Of a DNA stretch of 64,000 nucleotides, positions 17,333-27,362 are shown piece by piece. How positions within the stretch are numbered: the first letter of the stretch is position 1; every line of letters begins with the position of its first letter. Below the pieces are notes generated by a model, which saw only the letters and a program-made list of their open reading frames with translations, did no database searches and was not told the origin of the DNA. Both the position numbers and the translations under genes were made by a program. The stretch spans positions 490,364 through 554,363 of the forward strand of contig NZ_QMKQ01000001.1 in assembly GCF_003287975.1 (NCBI RefSeq), given 5' to 3'. Source of the DNA: Arthrobacter sp. AQ5-05. Its GTDB lineage: Bacteria > Actinomycetota > Actinomycetes > Actinomycetales > Micrococcaceae.

Positions 17333-17962
17333 TCAGGAAAATGCGCCAGCCAGCGTCGCATGGCACCAGCGTTCGTAGCGCTCCGGTGACCATCCTCGCC
17401 CGGCGACCAGGAAATGGTAGGTCTGGGGGTGCCCGGTGTTCCAGATGAGTGCCGCGATATCCTCGTCGTGCTGTCCGCGTTGCAGTCCTCCTCGATCCCG
17501 CAGCAGGCGCGGCACCGCCAGGTAGCGCTCAAAGCGCTGGGCATCGCGGGCCCGCTGCAAGGTGGCCGCCGCTGGATCCACCACCGCGGCTTCACCCAGG
17601 ACCTTGTGGATGGGGGCCATGCGCCCGTTGACTTCGGCAAACCACGCCGACAAGACCGTGGCAACGTCGCCGGGCGCGGTGGCGCGCTCCAGTTCGACGG
17701 CGAGGAACTCAGGCGGGGACGCCGGCGCACGCTCACCCGAGGCGGCCTGGTCGATGATCCGTGACAGGATCTGCGTCTTGTTGCCCACCGAGTTGTAGAT
17801 GGTCTGGACCGCAACCCCGCATTCGCGTGCCAGCTTCTCGACGGTGGTGGGGACGAAGCCCTGCTCCATGAAGAGGCGACGTGCCGTCGAAATGATCAAC
17901 GAACTTGTCTCGGCGCTTTGCTGCGCCCGGCGGTTGGGCTTGGGCCGCGCGGTGGATTCCAT
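17333..17962 (-). CDS. TetR-family transcriptional regulator
   Basis: A 209-residue regulator. The N-terminal HTH is clear: IISTARRLFMEQGFVPTTVEKLARECGVAVQTIYNSVGNKTQIL (residues ~23-65, long helix then HTH). The C-terminal ligand domain is not assignable. It is divergent from the FAD monooxygenase-like gene at 18044, with 81 nt between the starts, so it probably represses that gene (inference from arrangement). The start at 17962 lacks a ribosome binding site but has TATTCT six nt upstream on the minus strand, fitting a leaderless transcript. Confidence 0.87.
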   Translation of the reverse strand: MESTARPKPNRRAQQSAETSSLIISTARRLFMEQGFVPTTVEKLARECGVAVQTIYNSVGNKTQILSRIIDQAASGERAPASPPEFLAVELERATAPGDVATVLSAWFAEVNGRMAPIHKVLGEAAVVDPAAATLQRARDAQRFERYLAVPRLLRDRGGLQRGQHDEDIAALIWNTGHPQTYHFLVAGRGWSPERYERWCHATLAGAFS

Positions 17963-18043
17963 GACAAAAGAATAGCGCTCCACTGACTGGATGCGTACTC
18001 TAATGAACAGGGGGTCGCTACGCGCGGAACTGAGGAGTCCACC

Positions 18044-19168
18044 ATGCAAAGCCAATCCAACAACCACCGCACGATCATCGTGGGAGCCGGCCACTGCGGG
18101 TTGTCCATGGCCCACGAACTGGGGAAGTCCGGCGAGGACCATATCGTGCTGGATTCCGGGCCGGCACCGGGCAGCAGTTGGCGATCGCGCTGGGATTCCC
18201 TGCAACTCTTCACGCCCGCCGCACACGACGGGCTGCCCGGACGCCGGTTCCCGGCAAGGGGCTCGGTTCTTCCGGCCGCGGGTGCCGTCGCCGACTACCT
18301 GGAGTCCTACGCCGAGGCCTTTGGCCTGCCGATCCATTCCTCGACCACAGTCACGGGCATGGACATTGGAGCCGCCGGGGGATTCACGGTGCACACCACC
18401 GACGGGACCTTCACCGCGGACCGCGTGGTCGTGGCCACTGGCGTCCACCAGGCGCCGAAGATCCCGGCATTTGCCGCCCGGATTTCCGCCGCCACGACCC
18501 AGCTGCATTCGAGCGAGTACCGAAACCCGCAGATGCTTCCCGAAGGCCCGGTTGCCGTGGTGGGATTCGGCACCTCGGGGGCCCAGATCGCCTGCGAGCT
18601 GGCCGCCGGCCGGCAGGTCACGCTGTGCGGGAAGCCCACCGCCCACGTGCCCGGCGCGCTCATCCATTTCGCGCCGGCGCTGTACTGGCTGCTGGTCCAC
18701 CGCATCCTGACGCGTTCAACGCCGGCCGGACGCAAGGTCGCCAAGGGATTCCTCGCCCACGGTGCACCACTGATCGGGCTGACGGCGGACGATGTCGACT
18801 CCGCCGGTGTCATCCGTGCCGGAAAGATCGCCGAAGTGCGCGACGGTGTGATGGTGGCGCAAGACGGGAAGGTGGTCGAGGCCTCCACGATCATCTGGGC
18901 GACGGGGTACCGGCCCGATTTCTCCTGGATCAACGGCCTGGAAGTGGACGGGTCGGGCTATCCCTTCCACCAACGGGGGATCAGCACCCGGGTCCCCGGG
19001 CTCGGGTTCCTGGGCCTCCCGTTCCAGTACGGGCTGACCTCCGGGATCATCGGTGGCGCGGGACGCGATGCCCGCTACCTGGCGCGCCGGTTGCCGCACC
19101 GCGCGGCAACCTCCTCGCCGCATGCTTCCGAGCAGGCCGCCAATGAACTTGCACCCGATCGTGACTAG
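18044..19168 (+). CDS. Flavin-containing monooxygenase-like NAD(P)/FAD oxidoreductase
   Basis: A 374-residue flavoprotein. The FAD-binding motif TIIVGAGHCGLSMAHELGK is at residues ~10-28 (GxGxxG), and the NADPH-binding motif GPVAVVGFGTSGAQIACELA is near residue 168. IIWATGYRPDFSW is the ATG-containing strand typical of the FMO/TrkA-like group. It lacks the longer C-terminal part of true FMOs. The likely role is NADPH-dependent oxidation of a small xenobiotic or sulfur/nitrogen compound. GAGGAG precedes the ATG. It is divergent from the TetR gene, its probable regulator. Confidence 0.86.
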   Translation: MQSQSNNHRTIIVGAGHCGLSMAHELGKSGEDHIVLDSGPAPGSSWRSRWDSLQLFTPAAHDGLPGRRFPARGSVLPAAGAVADYLESYAEAFGLPIHSSTTVTGMDIGAAGGFTVHTTDGTFTADRVVVATGVHQAPKIPAFAARISAATTQLHSSEYRNPQMLPEGPVAVVGFGTSGAQIACELAAGRQVTLCGKPTAHVPGALIHFAPALYWLLVHRILTRSTPAGRKVAKGFLAHGAPLIGLTADDVDSAGVIRAGKIAEVRDGVMVAQDGKVVEASTIIWATGYRPDFSWINGLEVDGSGYPFHQRGISTRVPGLGFLGLPFQYGLTSGIIGGAGRDARYLARRLPHRAATSSPHASEQAANELAPDRD

Positions 19169-19271
19169 GGGCTCAGTATCGTCGTGCTATGTTGGCGGTG
19201 GCGCATCGACCCGCTTGGGCCCTGCGTTGAAGCATCCGAAGCTCCTCATCGTGAAAGACTCTGCCCCCGCC

Positions 19272-20087
19272 ATGACATTGCCCGTGAACACCCCCGAACC
19301 TGCCGCAGCCCACGCCAGCTCCATCGAGGATTTCAAGCACAACCTTGCCTCCATCAAGGCCCGCATCGACGCCGCAGCGCGCAAGGCGGGGCGTGATCCG
19401 GCCTCGATCCGACTGCTGCCGGTCAGCAAGACCGTGCCCGAGGACCTTTTGCGCCTGGCCGTGGCGGCGGGAATGGATTTCCTGGGGGAGAACAAGGTCC
19501 AGGAGGCCGCGCGCAAGGCCGAGAACCTTGCCGACATCCCGGGTTTGAAGTTCTCGGTCATTGGCAACCTGCAGACCAACAAGGCGAAGTTCGTGGCGAA
19601 ATTCGCCGACGAGTTCCAGGCGCTGGACAACATCCGCCAGGCCGCGGCCCTGCAGCGCCGGCTCGAGGCCGAGGACCGACAGCTCGATGTCTTCGTCCAG
19701 GTCAATACCTCAAACGAGGAAAGCAAGTTCGGGCTCCCGCCGGCCGAGGTGCAGGAATTCGTCGACCAGCTTCCGCAATTTGACCGGCTCCACGTCAAGG
19801 GACTGATGACCCTGGCCCTGTTCAGCGACGACAAGGAAGCAGTGCGGGCATGCTTCGTGCGCCTGCGGGAGCTGCGCGACATGCTGCGCGAGAGCGCACC
19901 GGAAGGCATGGAAATCGAAGAGCTGTCCATGGGCATGAGCGGCGACTTCGAACTCGCCATCCAGGAAGGCGCCACCGTCGTCCGCGTGGGCCAGGGCATC
20001 TTCGGTGCACGGGCATTGCCCGACAGCCACTACTGGCCCGGGTTCGCCGGAGAGAAGCCCGCCACGCCCAAGCCCGCCGCCCAGTAG
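19272..20087 (+). CDS. yggS: PLP-homeostasis protein, YggS/PROSC family
   Basis: A cytoplasmic PLP-binding protein that buffers pyridoxal phosphate without known catalysis. The PLP lysine lies in SIRLLPVSKTVPEDLLR (about residue 50). Further family marks are MDFLGENKVQEAARKA, KFSVIGNLQTNKAKFV, FVQVNTSNEESKFGL, GLMTLALF and ELSMGMSGDFELAIQEGATVVRVGQGIFG. The frame is open further upstream; ATG at 19272 is taken as the start, with GTG 19251 possible, and neither has a good ribosome binding site. pdxY begins 12 nt after the stop, so the pair forms a vitamin B6 unit: one makes PLP, the other manages it. Confidence 0.9.
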   Translation: MTLPVNTPEPAAAHASSIEDFKHNLASIKARIDAAARKAGRDPASIRLLPVSKTVPEDLLRLAVAAGMDFLGENKVQEAARKAENLADIPGLKFSVIGNLQTNKAKFVAKFADEFQALDNIRQAAALQRRLEAEDRQLDVFVQVNTSNEESKFGLPPAEVQEFVDQLPQFDRLHVKGLMTLALFSDDKEAVRACFVRLRELRDMLRESAPEGMEIEELSMGMSGDFELAIQEGATVVRVGQGIFGARALPDSHYWPGFAGEKPATPKPAAQ

Positions 20088-20099
20088 GCCGCCAGTCCC

Positions 20100-20930
20100 A
20101 TGAGCCCGGACCTGCCCTACGAACTGGACCAACGCCCGGTTGCCGCCGTCGTCATCAGCTCCCAACTGGCCTTCGGCTCGGTGGGAAACAACGTGGTCGG
20201 CAGGGTGATTGAACGAGCCGGGCACCGGGTCATCTGCATCCCGACCGTCATGTTCAGCAACCTGCCCCACTACCACTCGCTGGCCGGGGGAGCGCTGGAC
20301 GACGGCTGGCTCGGCGGGATCCTTGATGACCTGCTGGCGCGTGCGGTCCTCCGTGAAGCAAAATTCGTCTGCGTCGGGTACCTGGCGCATCCGGGCCAGG
20401 CACGAATCATCGGCGAATGGTTTTCCAGGGTGCGCGAGGTCAACCCGGGCATCCAGCTGGTCGTGGATCCGGCCATGGGTGATGACGACGTCGGCCTCTA
20501 CACGGCCCCCGAGGTCGTGGAGGGCTATGTCAAGCACCTGATCCCCTTGGCCGGTGCGGTCACGCCCAACAACTTTGAGCTTGGATTGCTCACCGAGGGC
20601 CAAGACGGCCACTCGCCGGAAGAACGGGCGCGGTCGCTGCTGACCCCAACGCTCCGATGGGTTGCAGTCACCAGCGCCGCACCCATCTCCGGCCCCGGCA
20701 CCGCCACCGTGGACACATTGCTGGTCACCGATGCGGGAACAAGGTTGGTGAAGACGCCACTGGTTGAAAGCCGGGCCAAGGGTGCGGGGGACTTCTTCCT
20801 GGGCACCACCGTCGGGGCCCTACTGAACGGGTGTGGCCTCGAAGACGCGATTGCCGACGCAGCGATCGCCACCGCCAGGGCGCTTGCCGGAGGGGATCCG
20901 TATTTTTCGGCGAGTCCCCCGACAGCGTAG
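20100..20930 (+). CDS. pdxY: Pyridoxal kinase
   Basis: Phosphorylates pyridoxal (and related vitamers) to PLP with ATP in the salvage pathway. The 276-residue ribokinase-fold protein starts with VAAVVISSQLAFGSVGNNVV, the family's vitamer-binding strand. VDPAMGDDDVGLYTAPEVVEGY and AVTPNNFELGLLTE are conserved, and the catalytic/anion-hole motif is SRAKGAGDFFLGTTVGALL, with GAGD near residue 228. It lies directly downstream of yggS in the same direction. Confidence 0.92.
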   Translation: MSPDLPYELDQRPVAAVVISSQLAFGSVGNNVVGRVIERAGHRVICIPTVMFSNLPHYHSLAGGALDDGWLGGILDDLLARAVLREAKFVCVGYLAHPGQARIIGEWFSRVREVNPGIQLVVDPAMGDDDVGLYTAPEVVEGYVKHLIPLAGAVTPNNFELGLLTEGQDGHSPEERARSLLTPTLRWVAVTSAAPISGPGTATVDTLLVTDAGTRLVKTPLVESRAKGAGDFFLGTTVGALLNGCGLEDAIADAAIATARALAGGDPYFSASPPTA

Positions 20931-21420
20931 TTTTACCTTTTGCTGGAGCAACCCCCATGTGAGCTGCCGCTCACTGTGCCTTTCCTGGCGGCAGGTTGAA
21001 CCGCCGGTGAAGTGCCAAGGGCAAGCCCCGGTCGATGAAACGCCTACCCGCCCTCAATCCCCGGATGGTCACGCCGTTGACGACCCGGGCGCTGAACCGT
21101 GCGAAAGCTCGCCCGAACCTGGTGGTCCCGGACGAACCGCAATCGTCTCCAAACGAAGGTGGCGGCAAGTTTGCCCCGCCGCCACACCGGGAGGGCTCTG
21201 CCCCGTCGGGCGCCCGCCGTCGGCATTGTCTTTTGCCCCCGGCTTGGGCCGCGCACGCCGAGGTACACCATTTGTGGGGGAAAGTGCGGTGTCGGGCCAG
21301 CCGGGGCACTACCCGTAGTGCTAACGTTCAATCGTCCACGCCATATCTTGTGGTTCAGCGGCCAAGGATCGACACGCCGTGCCGAACGACACGCCAACTC
21401 TTTAATCCCCGGTCGATTGC

Positions 21421-21500
21421 TCCACAGGGTGTGGATAGATTTTCGATTTCGTTGGATTCACGCGGTTTAACGAGGGATGTTTATCCACAGTGCTTGTGGA
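21421..21500. promoter_or_regulatory. Two inverted pairs of DnaA-box-like sequences
   Basis: TCCACA-GGG-TGTGGA (21421-21435) and TCCACA-GTGCT-TGTGGA (21484-21500) are inverted repeats of the DnaA-box core, with centres about 64 bp apart. One arm of the second is a full 9/9 match to TTATCCACA (21481-21489), and TGTGGATAG (21430-21438) is 8/9 on the other strand. The other two arms match 7/9 and 6/9. They lie ~260-340 nt before nrdH. Confidence 0.5.
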
Positions 21501-21531
21501 CTGCCGGTGAGTTGAATGACAGGGGTGTAAT

Positions 21532-21578
21532 ACATCATGTTGGGGTCTAACCCTCGAGGCCCCACTAGATGTAGTATT
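21532..21578. promoter_or_regulatory. Probable tandem NrdR boxes
   Basis: CACTAGATGTAGTATT (21563-21578) contains the inverted repeat ACTA-GATG-TAGT and resembles the AT-rich NrdR box (ACAC...GTGT type). A weaker ACATCATGTTGG lies at 21532-21543, 32 bp upstream, close to three helical turns, the spacing usual for paired NrdR boxes. NrdR represses ribonucleotide reductase genes when ATP/dATP is bound. Confidence 0.45.
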
Positions 21579-21760
21579 GAATTAGCTGGTGAGGCCTAGT
21601 GCGCGAACTTCCGGAATACGGAGAAATGTACGAATCTCCGCCCCCGAAGGCTTCGTAGCCGCCGGGACACAATGTCCGTATGCATCACTCCCGCGGGGAG
21701 CGCGCATAGGGAACCAGCCACATCACATACACAGATTTTTGCACGAGGGGATTTACGGAC

Positions 21761-22006
21761 ATGACCGTCACGGTTTACACGAAGCCAGCATGCGTACAGT
21801 GCAACGCAACCTACCGAGCTCTTGACAAGAAGGGCATCGTTTACCAGAGCGTTGACATTTCGCAGGATCCCGCAGCCTTGGAGCGCGTTCGTGCCTTGGG
21901 CTACATGCAGGCTCCGGTTGTCATCACCGACGCCGACCACTGGTCGGGCTTCCGCCCGGACAAGATCGACGCGCTGGCCCAGGAAATGGCCTCGTCCGTA
22001 GCCTAA
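21761..22006 (+). CDS. nrdH: Glutaredoxin-like NrdH redoxin
   Basis: An 81-residue thioredoxin-fold protein that reduces class Ib ribonucleotide reductase. The redox motif is KPACVQCNATYRALDKKG (CVQC at about residues 11-14), and WSGFRPDKI near the end is the NrdH signature that selects thioredoxin reductase as electron donor. GAGGGG precedes the ATG at 21761. It is the first gene of the nrdHIEF cluster. Confidence 0.95.
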   Translation: MTVTVYTKPACVQCNATYRALDKKGIVYQSVDISQDPAALERVRALGYMQAPVVITDADHWSGFRPDKIDALAQEMASSVA

Positions 22007-22056
22007 CCAGCCACGCCCAGCCTTACCGATTCGAGCAATTACGAGGCGATCAAAAA

Positions 22057-22539
22057 ATGCCTAGTTCAGCGTTGGCCACACCACCAATGCATGATCACGC
22101 CGTGCCGGCGGAGGTACTTACCAACAGCAACTTGATCTATTTCTCCTCGGCTTCCGGTTATACACACCGGTTCATGGGGAAACTTGGTCTGGATTGCGCC
22201 CGCATTCCGTTGCTGAACCGCGATCCACACCTGGTGGCAAGCGAGCCGTTCGTGCTTTTGCTTCCCACCTACGGTGGCGAAAAGGGAGAACGTTCGATCC
22301 CGCCGCAGGTCGTAAAGTTCCTCAACGATGTACGCAACCGAAACCTGTTACGAGGCGTAATAGGTGCCGGAAACACCAACTTTGGAACCACATATTGCTT
22401 GGCCGCGATCAAGATCGCAGCCAAATGCAATGTTCCGCTTCTATACAAATTTGAACTGATGGGCACTCCAGAAGATGTGACCCGAGTTCGCGAAGGATTG
22501 GAAGTCTTTTGGACACGAAAGTCGCAGAACCTGAAATGA
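22057..22539 (+). CDS. nrdI: Flavodoxin-like NrdI
   Basis: Provides the oxidant for assembling the dimanganese-tyrosyl radical cofactor in NrdF. The 160-residue protein has the FMN-binding loop [15 protein letters not shown] (residues ~26-40), [25 protein letters not shown] and [17 protein letters not shown], all family marks. The ~25 residues before the first strand are an unconserved extension; an internal ATG at 22087 is possible. nrdE begins inside the last 31 nt of nrdI (or at the ATGA overlap), so the two are translationally coupled. Confidence 0.94.
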   Translation: MPSSALATPPMHDHAVPAEVLTNSNLIYFSSASGYTHRFMGKLGLDCARIPLLNRDPHLVASEPFVLLLPTYGGEKGERSIPPQVVKFLNDVRNRNLLRGVIGAGNTNFGTTYCLAAIKIAAKCNVPLLYKFELMGTPEDVTRVREGLEVFWTRKSQNLK

Positions 22540-24677
22540 AGCAGGATTCTAAGGAATTGCCCGCAGCTTTCCAGGGCCTGGGTTACCACGAGCTGAACGC
22601 CATGTTGAACCTTTACGGTTCCGACGGACGCATCCAGTTCGAGGCAGACCGTGCCGCAGCACGTCAGTACTTCTTGGAGCACGTGAACAACAACACCGTG
22701 TTCTTCCACGACCTCGACGAGAAGCTCGAGTACCTGGTCAAGCACGAGTACTACGAGCGCGAGACGCTCGACCAGTACACGATGAACTTCATCCGCGACC
22801 TCTACCGCGGCGCCTACGCCAAGAAGTTCCGCTTCGAGACCTTCCTGGGCGCCTTCAAGTTCTACACCTCGTACACCTTGAAGACTTTTGACGGCAAGCG
22901 CTACCTCGAACGCTACGAGGACCGTGTCTGCATGGTTGCCTTGCACCTGGCCCGCGGCGACGAGAAGGTGGCCATCGCCCTGGTCGACGAGATCATCGAA
23001 GGACGCTTCCAGCCGGCTACCCCGACGTTCCTGAACGCCGGCAAGGCCCAGCGCGGCGAGCTCGTTTCCTGCTTCCTGCTTCGCATCGAAGACAACATGG
23101 AATCGATCTCCCGTGGCATCAACTCCTCGCTGCAGCTTTCCAAGCGCGGCGGCGGTGTCGCACTGTCGCTGACCAACGTCCGCGAACACGGCGCCCCGAT
23201 CAAGCAGATCGAGAACCAGTCCTCCGGCGTCATCCCCGTGATGAAGCTCCTCGAAGACAGCTTCTCCTACGCCAACCAGCTTGGCGCACGCCAGGGTGCC
23301 GGTGCCGTTTACCTCAACGCCCACCACCCGGACATCCTGCGCTTCCTGGACACCAAGCGCGAGAACGCCGATGAGAAGATCCGCATCAAGACCCTGTCAC
23401 TGGGCGTCGTGGTTCCGGACATCACCTTCGACCTTGCCCGCAAGAACGAGGACATGTACCTGTTCTCGCCTTACGACGTCCAGCGGGTCTACGGCGTTCC
23501 GTTCAGCGACATCTTCGTCACCGAGAAGTACTACGAGATGGTCGACGATGCCCGCATCAAGAAGACCAAGATCAATGCCCGCGAGTTCTTCCAGACCCTG
23601 GCAGAGATCCAGTTCGAGTCCGGCTACCCGTACATCATGTTCGAGGACACGGTAAACCGCGCCAACCCGATCAAGGGCAAGATCTCCATGAGCAACCTGT
23701 GCTCGGAGATCCTGCAGGTTTCGACGGCTTCGGAGTACAACGAAGACCTGAGCTACGACACCGTGGGCAAGGACATTTCCTGCAACCTCGGCTCGATGAA
23801 CATCGCCAAGGCGATGGACGGCAAGAACCTCGGTGCCTCGATCGAAACCGCCATCCGCGCGCTTTCGGCCGTCTCCGACATGTCGTACATCAACTCGGTT
23901 CCCTCGATTGCCCAGGGTAACGCCAAGACCCACGCCATCGGCCTGGGGCAGATGAACCTGCACGGCTATCTGGCCCGCGAACGCGTCCACTACGGCTCGG
24001 AAGAAGGGTTGGACTTCACCAACATCTACTTCTACACCGTCGTGTTCCACGCGCTGCGTGCCTCGAACCTGCTGGCCATCGAGAAGAACGAGGCGTTCGA
24101 GGGCTTCGCCGACTCGAAGTACGCCACCGGCGAGTACTTCGACAAGTACACCGAGGCCGAATGGGTCCCGACCACCGAGCGCGTGCGTGAACTCTTTGCC
24201 GGGATCGACATCCCGACACAAGACGACTGGCGTGCGCTGAAGGCCTCCGTCATGGAGCACGGCATCTACAACCAGAACCTGCAGGCCGTTCCGCCGACCG
24301 GGTCGATCTCGTACATCAACAACTCGACCTCCTCGATCCACCCGGTGGCCGCGAAGATCGAGATCCGCAAGGAAGGCAAGATCGGGCGTGTGTACTACCC
24401 GGCCCCCTACCTGACCAACGACAACCTGGAGTTCTACCAGGATGCGTACGAAATCGGCTACGAAAAGGTCATCGACACCTACGCCGTTGCCACGCAGCAC
24501 GTGGACCAGGGCCTGTCCCTGACCCTGTTCTTCAAGGACACCGCCACGACCCGCGACATCAACAAGGCGCAGATCTACGCATGGAAGAAGGGCATCAAGA
24601 CGCTCTACTACATCCGCCTGCGCCAGATGGCCCTTGAAGGCACCGAGGTCGAGGGCTGCGTTTCCTGCGCACTCTAA
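22509..24677 (+). CDS. nrdE: Class Ib ribonucleoside-diphosphate reductase, alpha subunit
   Basis: Catalytic subunit reducing NDPs to dNDPs. The 722-residue chain shows the N-terminal NrdE region, the active-site cysteines ([17 protein letters not shown] and [12 protein letters not shown]), [20 protein letters not shown] and the C-terminal redox pair VEGCVSC. As usual for NrdE it lacks the long N-terminal ATP-cone of class Ia. The TTG at 22509 is favoured because GGAAG lies just upstream; the ATG at 22536, overlapping the nrdI stop as ATGA, is the alternative and would remove nine residues. nrdF follows after 131 nt containing a strong hairpin. Confidence 0.96.
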   Translation: MDTKVAEPEMKQDSKELPAAFQGLGYHELNAMLNLYGSDGRIQFEADRAAARQYFLEHVNNNTVFFHDLDEKLEYLVKHEYYERETLDQYTMNFIRDLYRGAYAKKFRFETFLGAFKFYTSYTLKTFDGKRYLERYEDRVCMVALHLARGDEKVAIALVDEIIEGRFQPATPTFLNAGKAQRGELVSCFLLRIEDNMESISRGINSSLQLSKRGGGVALSLTNVREHGAPIKQIENQSSGVIPVMKLLEDSFSYANQLGARQGAGAVYLNAHHPDILRFLDTKRENADEKIRIKTLSLGVVVPDITFDLARKNEDMYLFSPYDVQRVYGVPFSDIFVTEKYYEMVDDARIKKTKINAREFFQTLAEIQFESGYPYIMFEDTVNRANPIKGKISMSNLCSEILQVSTASEYNEDLSYDTVGKDISCNLGSMNIAKAMDGKNLGASIETAIRALSAVSDMSYINSVPSIAQGNAKTHAIGLGQMNLHGYLARERVHYGSEEGLDFTNIYFYTVVFHALRASNLLAIEKNEAFEGFADSKYATGEYFDKYTEAEWVPTTERVRELFAGIDIPTQDDWRALKASVMEHGIYNQNLQAVPPTGSISYINNSTSSIHPVAAKIEIRKEGKIGRVYYPAPYLTNDNLEFYQDAYEIGYEKVIDTYAVATQHVDQGLSLTLFFKDTATTRDINKAQIYAWKKGIKTLYYIRLRQMALEGTEVEGCVSCAL

Positions 24678-24729
24678 GAGCTGTCGATTCACCACCGGTT
24701 GCAAGGTAGCGATAACCTGACAACCGAAT

Positions 24730-24765
24730 GCGTACGACGGCGGGTGCCCACCCGCCGTCGTACGC
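24730..24765 (+). terminator. 16-bp hairpin between nrdE and nrdF
   Basis: A perfect stem from GCGTACGACGGCGGGT (24730-24745) and its complement (24750-24765) with loop GCCC. No T-tract follows. It could attenuate transcription into nrdF, protect the upstream mRNA end, or terminate if nrdF has its own promoter; TAGTAT at 24789-24794 is a possible -10 for nrdF. Confidence 0.6.
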
Positions 24766-24796
24766 GCACCCGCAAAACCCAAAAACTTTAGTATGA

Positions 24797-25789
<993 letters not shown>

Positions 25790-25870
25790 GCCCCTCTTCT
25801 GAAACAGGCCACTGCGGGTAGTTAGCAGCTCCGGTGGCCGCGGGCATAGCACACCTATTCCCCAACACGC

Positions 25871-25918
25871 CAACGGCCGGTTGCCGGATCCATTCCCGGA
25901 TCCGGCAACCGGTCGTTG
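25871..25918 (+). terminator. Terminator hairpin after nrdF
   Basis: A 21-bp stem (25871-25891 with 25898-25918), interrupted only by one G-U pair, with a 6-nt loop ATTCCC. No T-tract, as with other GC-rich terminators here. Confidence 0.75.
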
Positions 25919-26235
25919 TGCTCTGCAGCCGGGGAAACCAGCTGCCTGGCAAGGACGGTCAACCACGGGTTGGTCCGCTTAGACCCGCAGGGGTACCGCC
26001 TGTGCATGAGATCCAAGCACCATTCTGGCCGGGACAATTTGGCACGCCAGGCAGAGAGATCCGGGGGTCCAACAGGGCCTTTCGACTCTCTACGGCGGTG
26101 GAAATTGCGCCTACGATCAGAGATAGCGGCCATCCGGACCATTCGAGCAGTGGCTCCGCGCAGTTGCATGATTCCTCCAGGAATGATGAGGGGCCAACGG
26201 CAAGGCCCCGGAGCTTCAGCATCTAAGGACTAGCC
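25919..26235. other. Intergenic stretch before the slipin gene
   Basis: About 317 nt without a convincing gene: open frames in it have no start with a ribosome binding site and no motif. It must contain the slipin promoter; no clear -35/-10 pair could be placed. AAGGA precedes the slipin ATG. Confidence 0.4.
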
Positions 26236-27075
26236 ATGACATTGAACATTGCCATTATTGTGGTCATTGTCGTTCTGGCGCTTATCGCCGCCAGACTTTC
26301 CATTCACGTGGTCAAGCAGTATGAACGAGGCGTGGTCTTACGCCTAGGACGAGTTCTCGGCGCCAGGAATCCGGGCCTAGTATGGATCATTCCAGTGATC
26401 GACCGCATCACCAAGGTCTCCATGCGAATCATCACCATGCCCATCCAGTCCCAGGGCATCATCACGCGCGACAACGTCAGCGTCGATATCTCGGCTGTCG
26501 CGTACTTCCGCGTCTTCGACGCCGTGAAATCGGTCATCGCCATCGAGAATGTCTACGCTGCCATCGATCAAATCGCGCAGACCACTTTGAGGAAGGTGGT
26601 GGGGCAACACACCCTTGACGAGACGCTTGCCGAAACTGACATCATCAACTCCGGGATCCGTGAAATTCTGGATGAGACGACGCTGGAATGGGGCGTCGAG
26701 GTGACCTTGGTTGAGCTCAAGGACATCCAGCTTCCAGATAGCATGAAACGTGCCATGGCCCGCCAAGCGGAAGCCGAACGGGAAAAGCGGGCCAAGATCA
26801 TTGCCGCGGAAGGCGAATCCCTCGCAGCAGCTGCGCTGGGCGATGCCTCGGACACGATGATGGCCCACCCCTTGGCCCTCCAGTTGCGTAATCTCCAAAC
26901 ACTTGTCGAGCTGGGCGTGGATAAGAACTCCACAGTGGTGTTTCCGGCACCCTTGATGAGCACGATTAGCGAGCTGGCTGCGTTTCTGGGACGCGAGGCA
27001 GCCGCAGCGGGAGGGGCTCGACTTCCCGCCCCGGTTGGCAACGAGGGCATTCGAGGAAACGTAGCTACCTCCTGA
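26236..27075 (+). CDS. SPFH-domain protein, slipin/stomatin type
   Basis: A 279-residue membrane-associated scaffold protein. Residues 4-22 (NIAIIVVIVVLALIAARLS) form one N-terminal membrane anchor. The SPFH domain follows: VKQYERGVVLRLGRVLGARNPGLVWIIPVIDRI, SQGIITRDNVSVDISAVAYFRV, then RKVVGQHTLDETLAETDIINSGI and WGVEVTLVELKDIQLP. It continues as a helical coiled-coil segment (MKRAMARQAEAEREKRAKIIAAEGE). Stomatin-like proteins oligomerise at the inner face of the membrane; their partner is often an NfeD protease-like protein, which is not present here. Confidence 0.9.
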   Translation: MTLNIAIIVVIVVLALIAARLSIHVVKQYERGVVLRLGRVLGARNPGLVWIIPVIDRITKVSMRIITMPIQSQGIITRDNVSVDISAVAYFRVFDAVKSVIAIENVYAAIDQIAQTTLRKVVGQHTLDETLAETDIINSGIREILDETTLEWGVEVTLVELKDIQLPDSMKRAMARQAEAEREKRAKIIAAEGESLAAAALGDASDTMMAHPLALQLRNLQTLVELGVDKNSTVVFPAPLMSTISELAAFLGREAAAAGGARLPAPVGNEGIRGNVATS

Positions 27076-27089
27076 CAGCTTGCGCATGA

Positions 27090-27362
27090 AACGAACCGGA
27101 AACCGCAGGGCAAACCGATCGCGGCCTAGACTGCCACGCGTCACCGCCAACAAGTGCCAAAGAGTGCTGGGAATATTGCCAACTGTTGACCAGCCTGACC
27201 ACGGTGGCCAATGCGCTGCAAGGTGCCACGCCGCAGAACCCCTACGGCAGCATTACCCCGGCACAGTGGCGCTACTTGGTTGCTGATCGCGCCAAGCGCA
27301 AACGGAAGGCGGCAAAGGTCATGGAGTCGCACGGGGTCCTGCCGGAGAAGCGAGCATCGTGA
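27090..27362 (+). pseudogene. Possible 3' remnant of the gene upstream of the decayed ABC locus
   Basis: A frame open from 27090 with no convincing start. It ends in a basic helix (QWRYLVADRAKRKRKAAKVMESHG) and its TGA at 27360-27362 overlaps the GTG of the next frame (GTGA), the usual junction inside an operon. Because that next frame is a decayed transporter, this is best read as the C-terminus of another lost operon gene. I do not recognise the family. Confidence 0.3.

Larger units (their letters stand above)
20931..21760 (+). promoter_or_regulatory. Long upstream region of nrdHIEF
   Basis: About 830 nt without a supported gene. The first half is GC-rich and contains a hairpin GTGGCGGC/GCCGCCAC (21159-21185), too far from pdxY to be called its terminator with confidence. 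The second half turns AT-rich and holds the DnaA-box-like pairs and the probable NrdR boxes listed separately. I found no cobalamin riboswitch sequence. The ribosome binding site GAGGGG lies before nrdH. Confidence 0.6.

Noticed and set aside
21421..21500. DnaA boxes as a replication origin
   Set aside because: No dnaA, dnaN, rpmH, gyrB or parAB genes are near and only four boxes of mixed quality occur, so a regulatory role at nrd is more likely.
20931..21760. Cobalamin riboswitch upstream of nrdH
   Set aside because: The B12-box and core sequences are absent, and B12 riboswitches go with class II/Ia switching rather than class Ib nrdHIEF.
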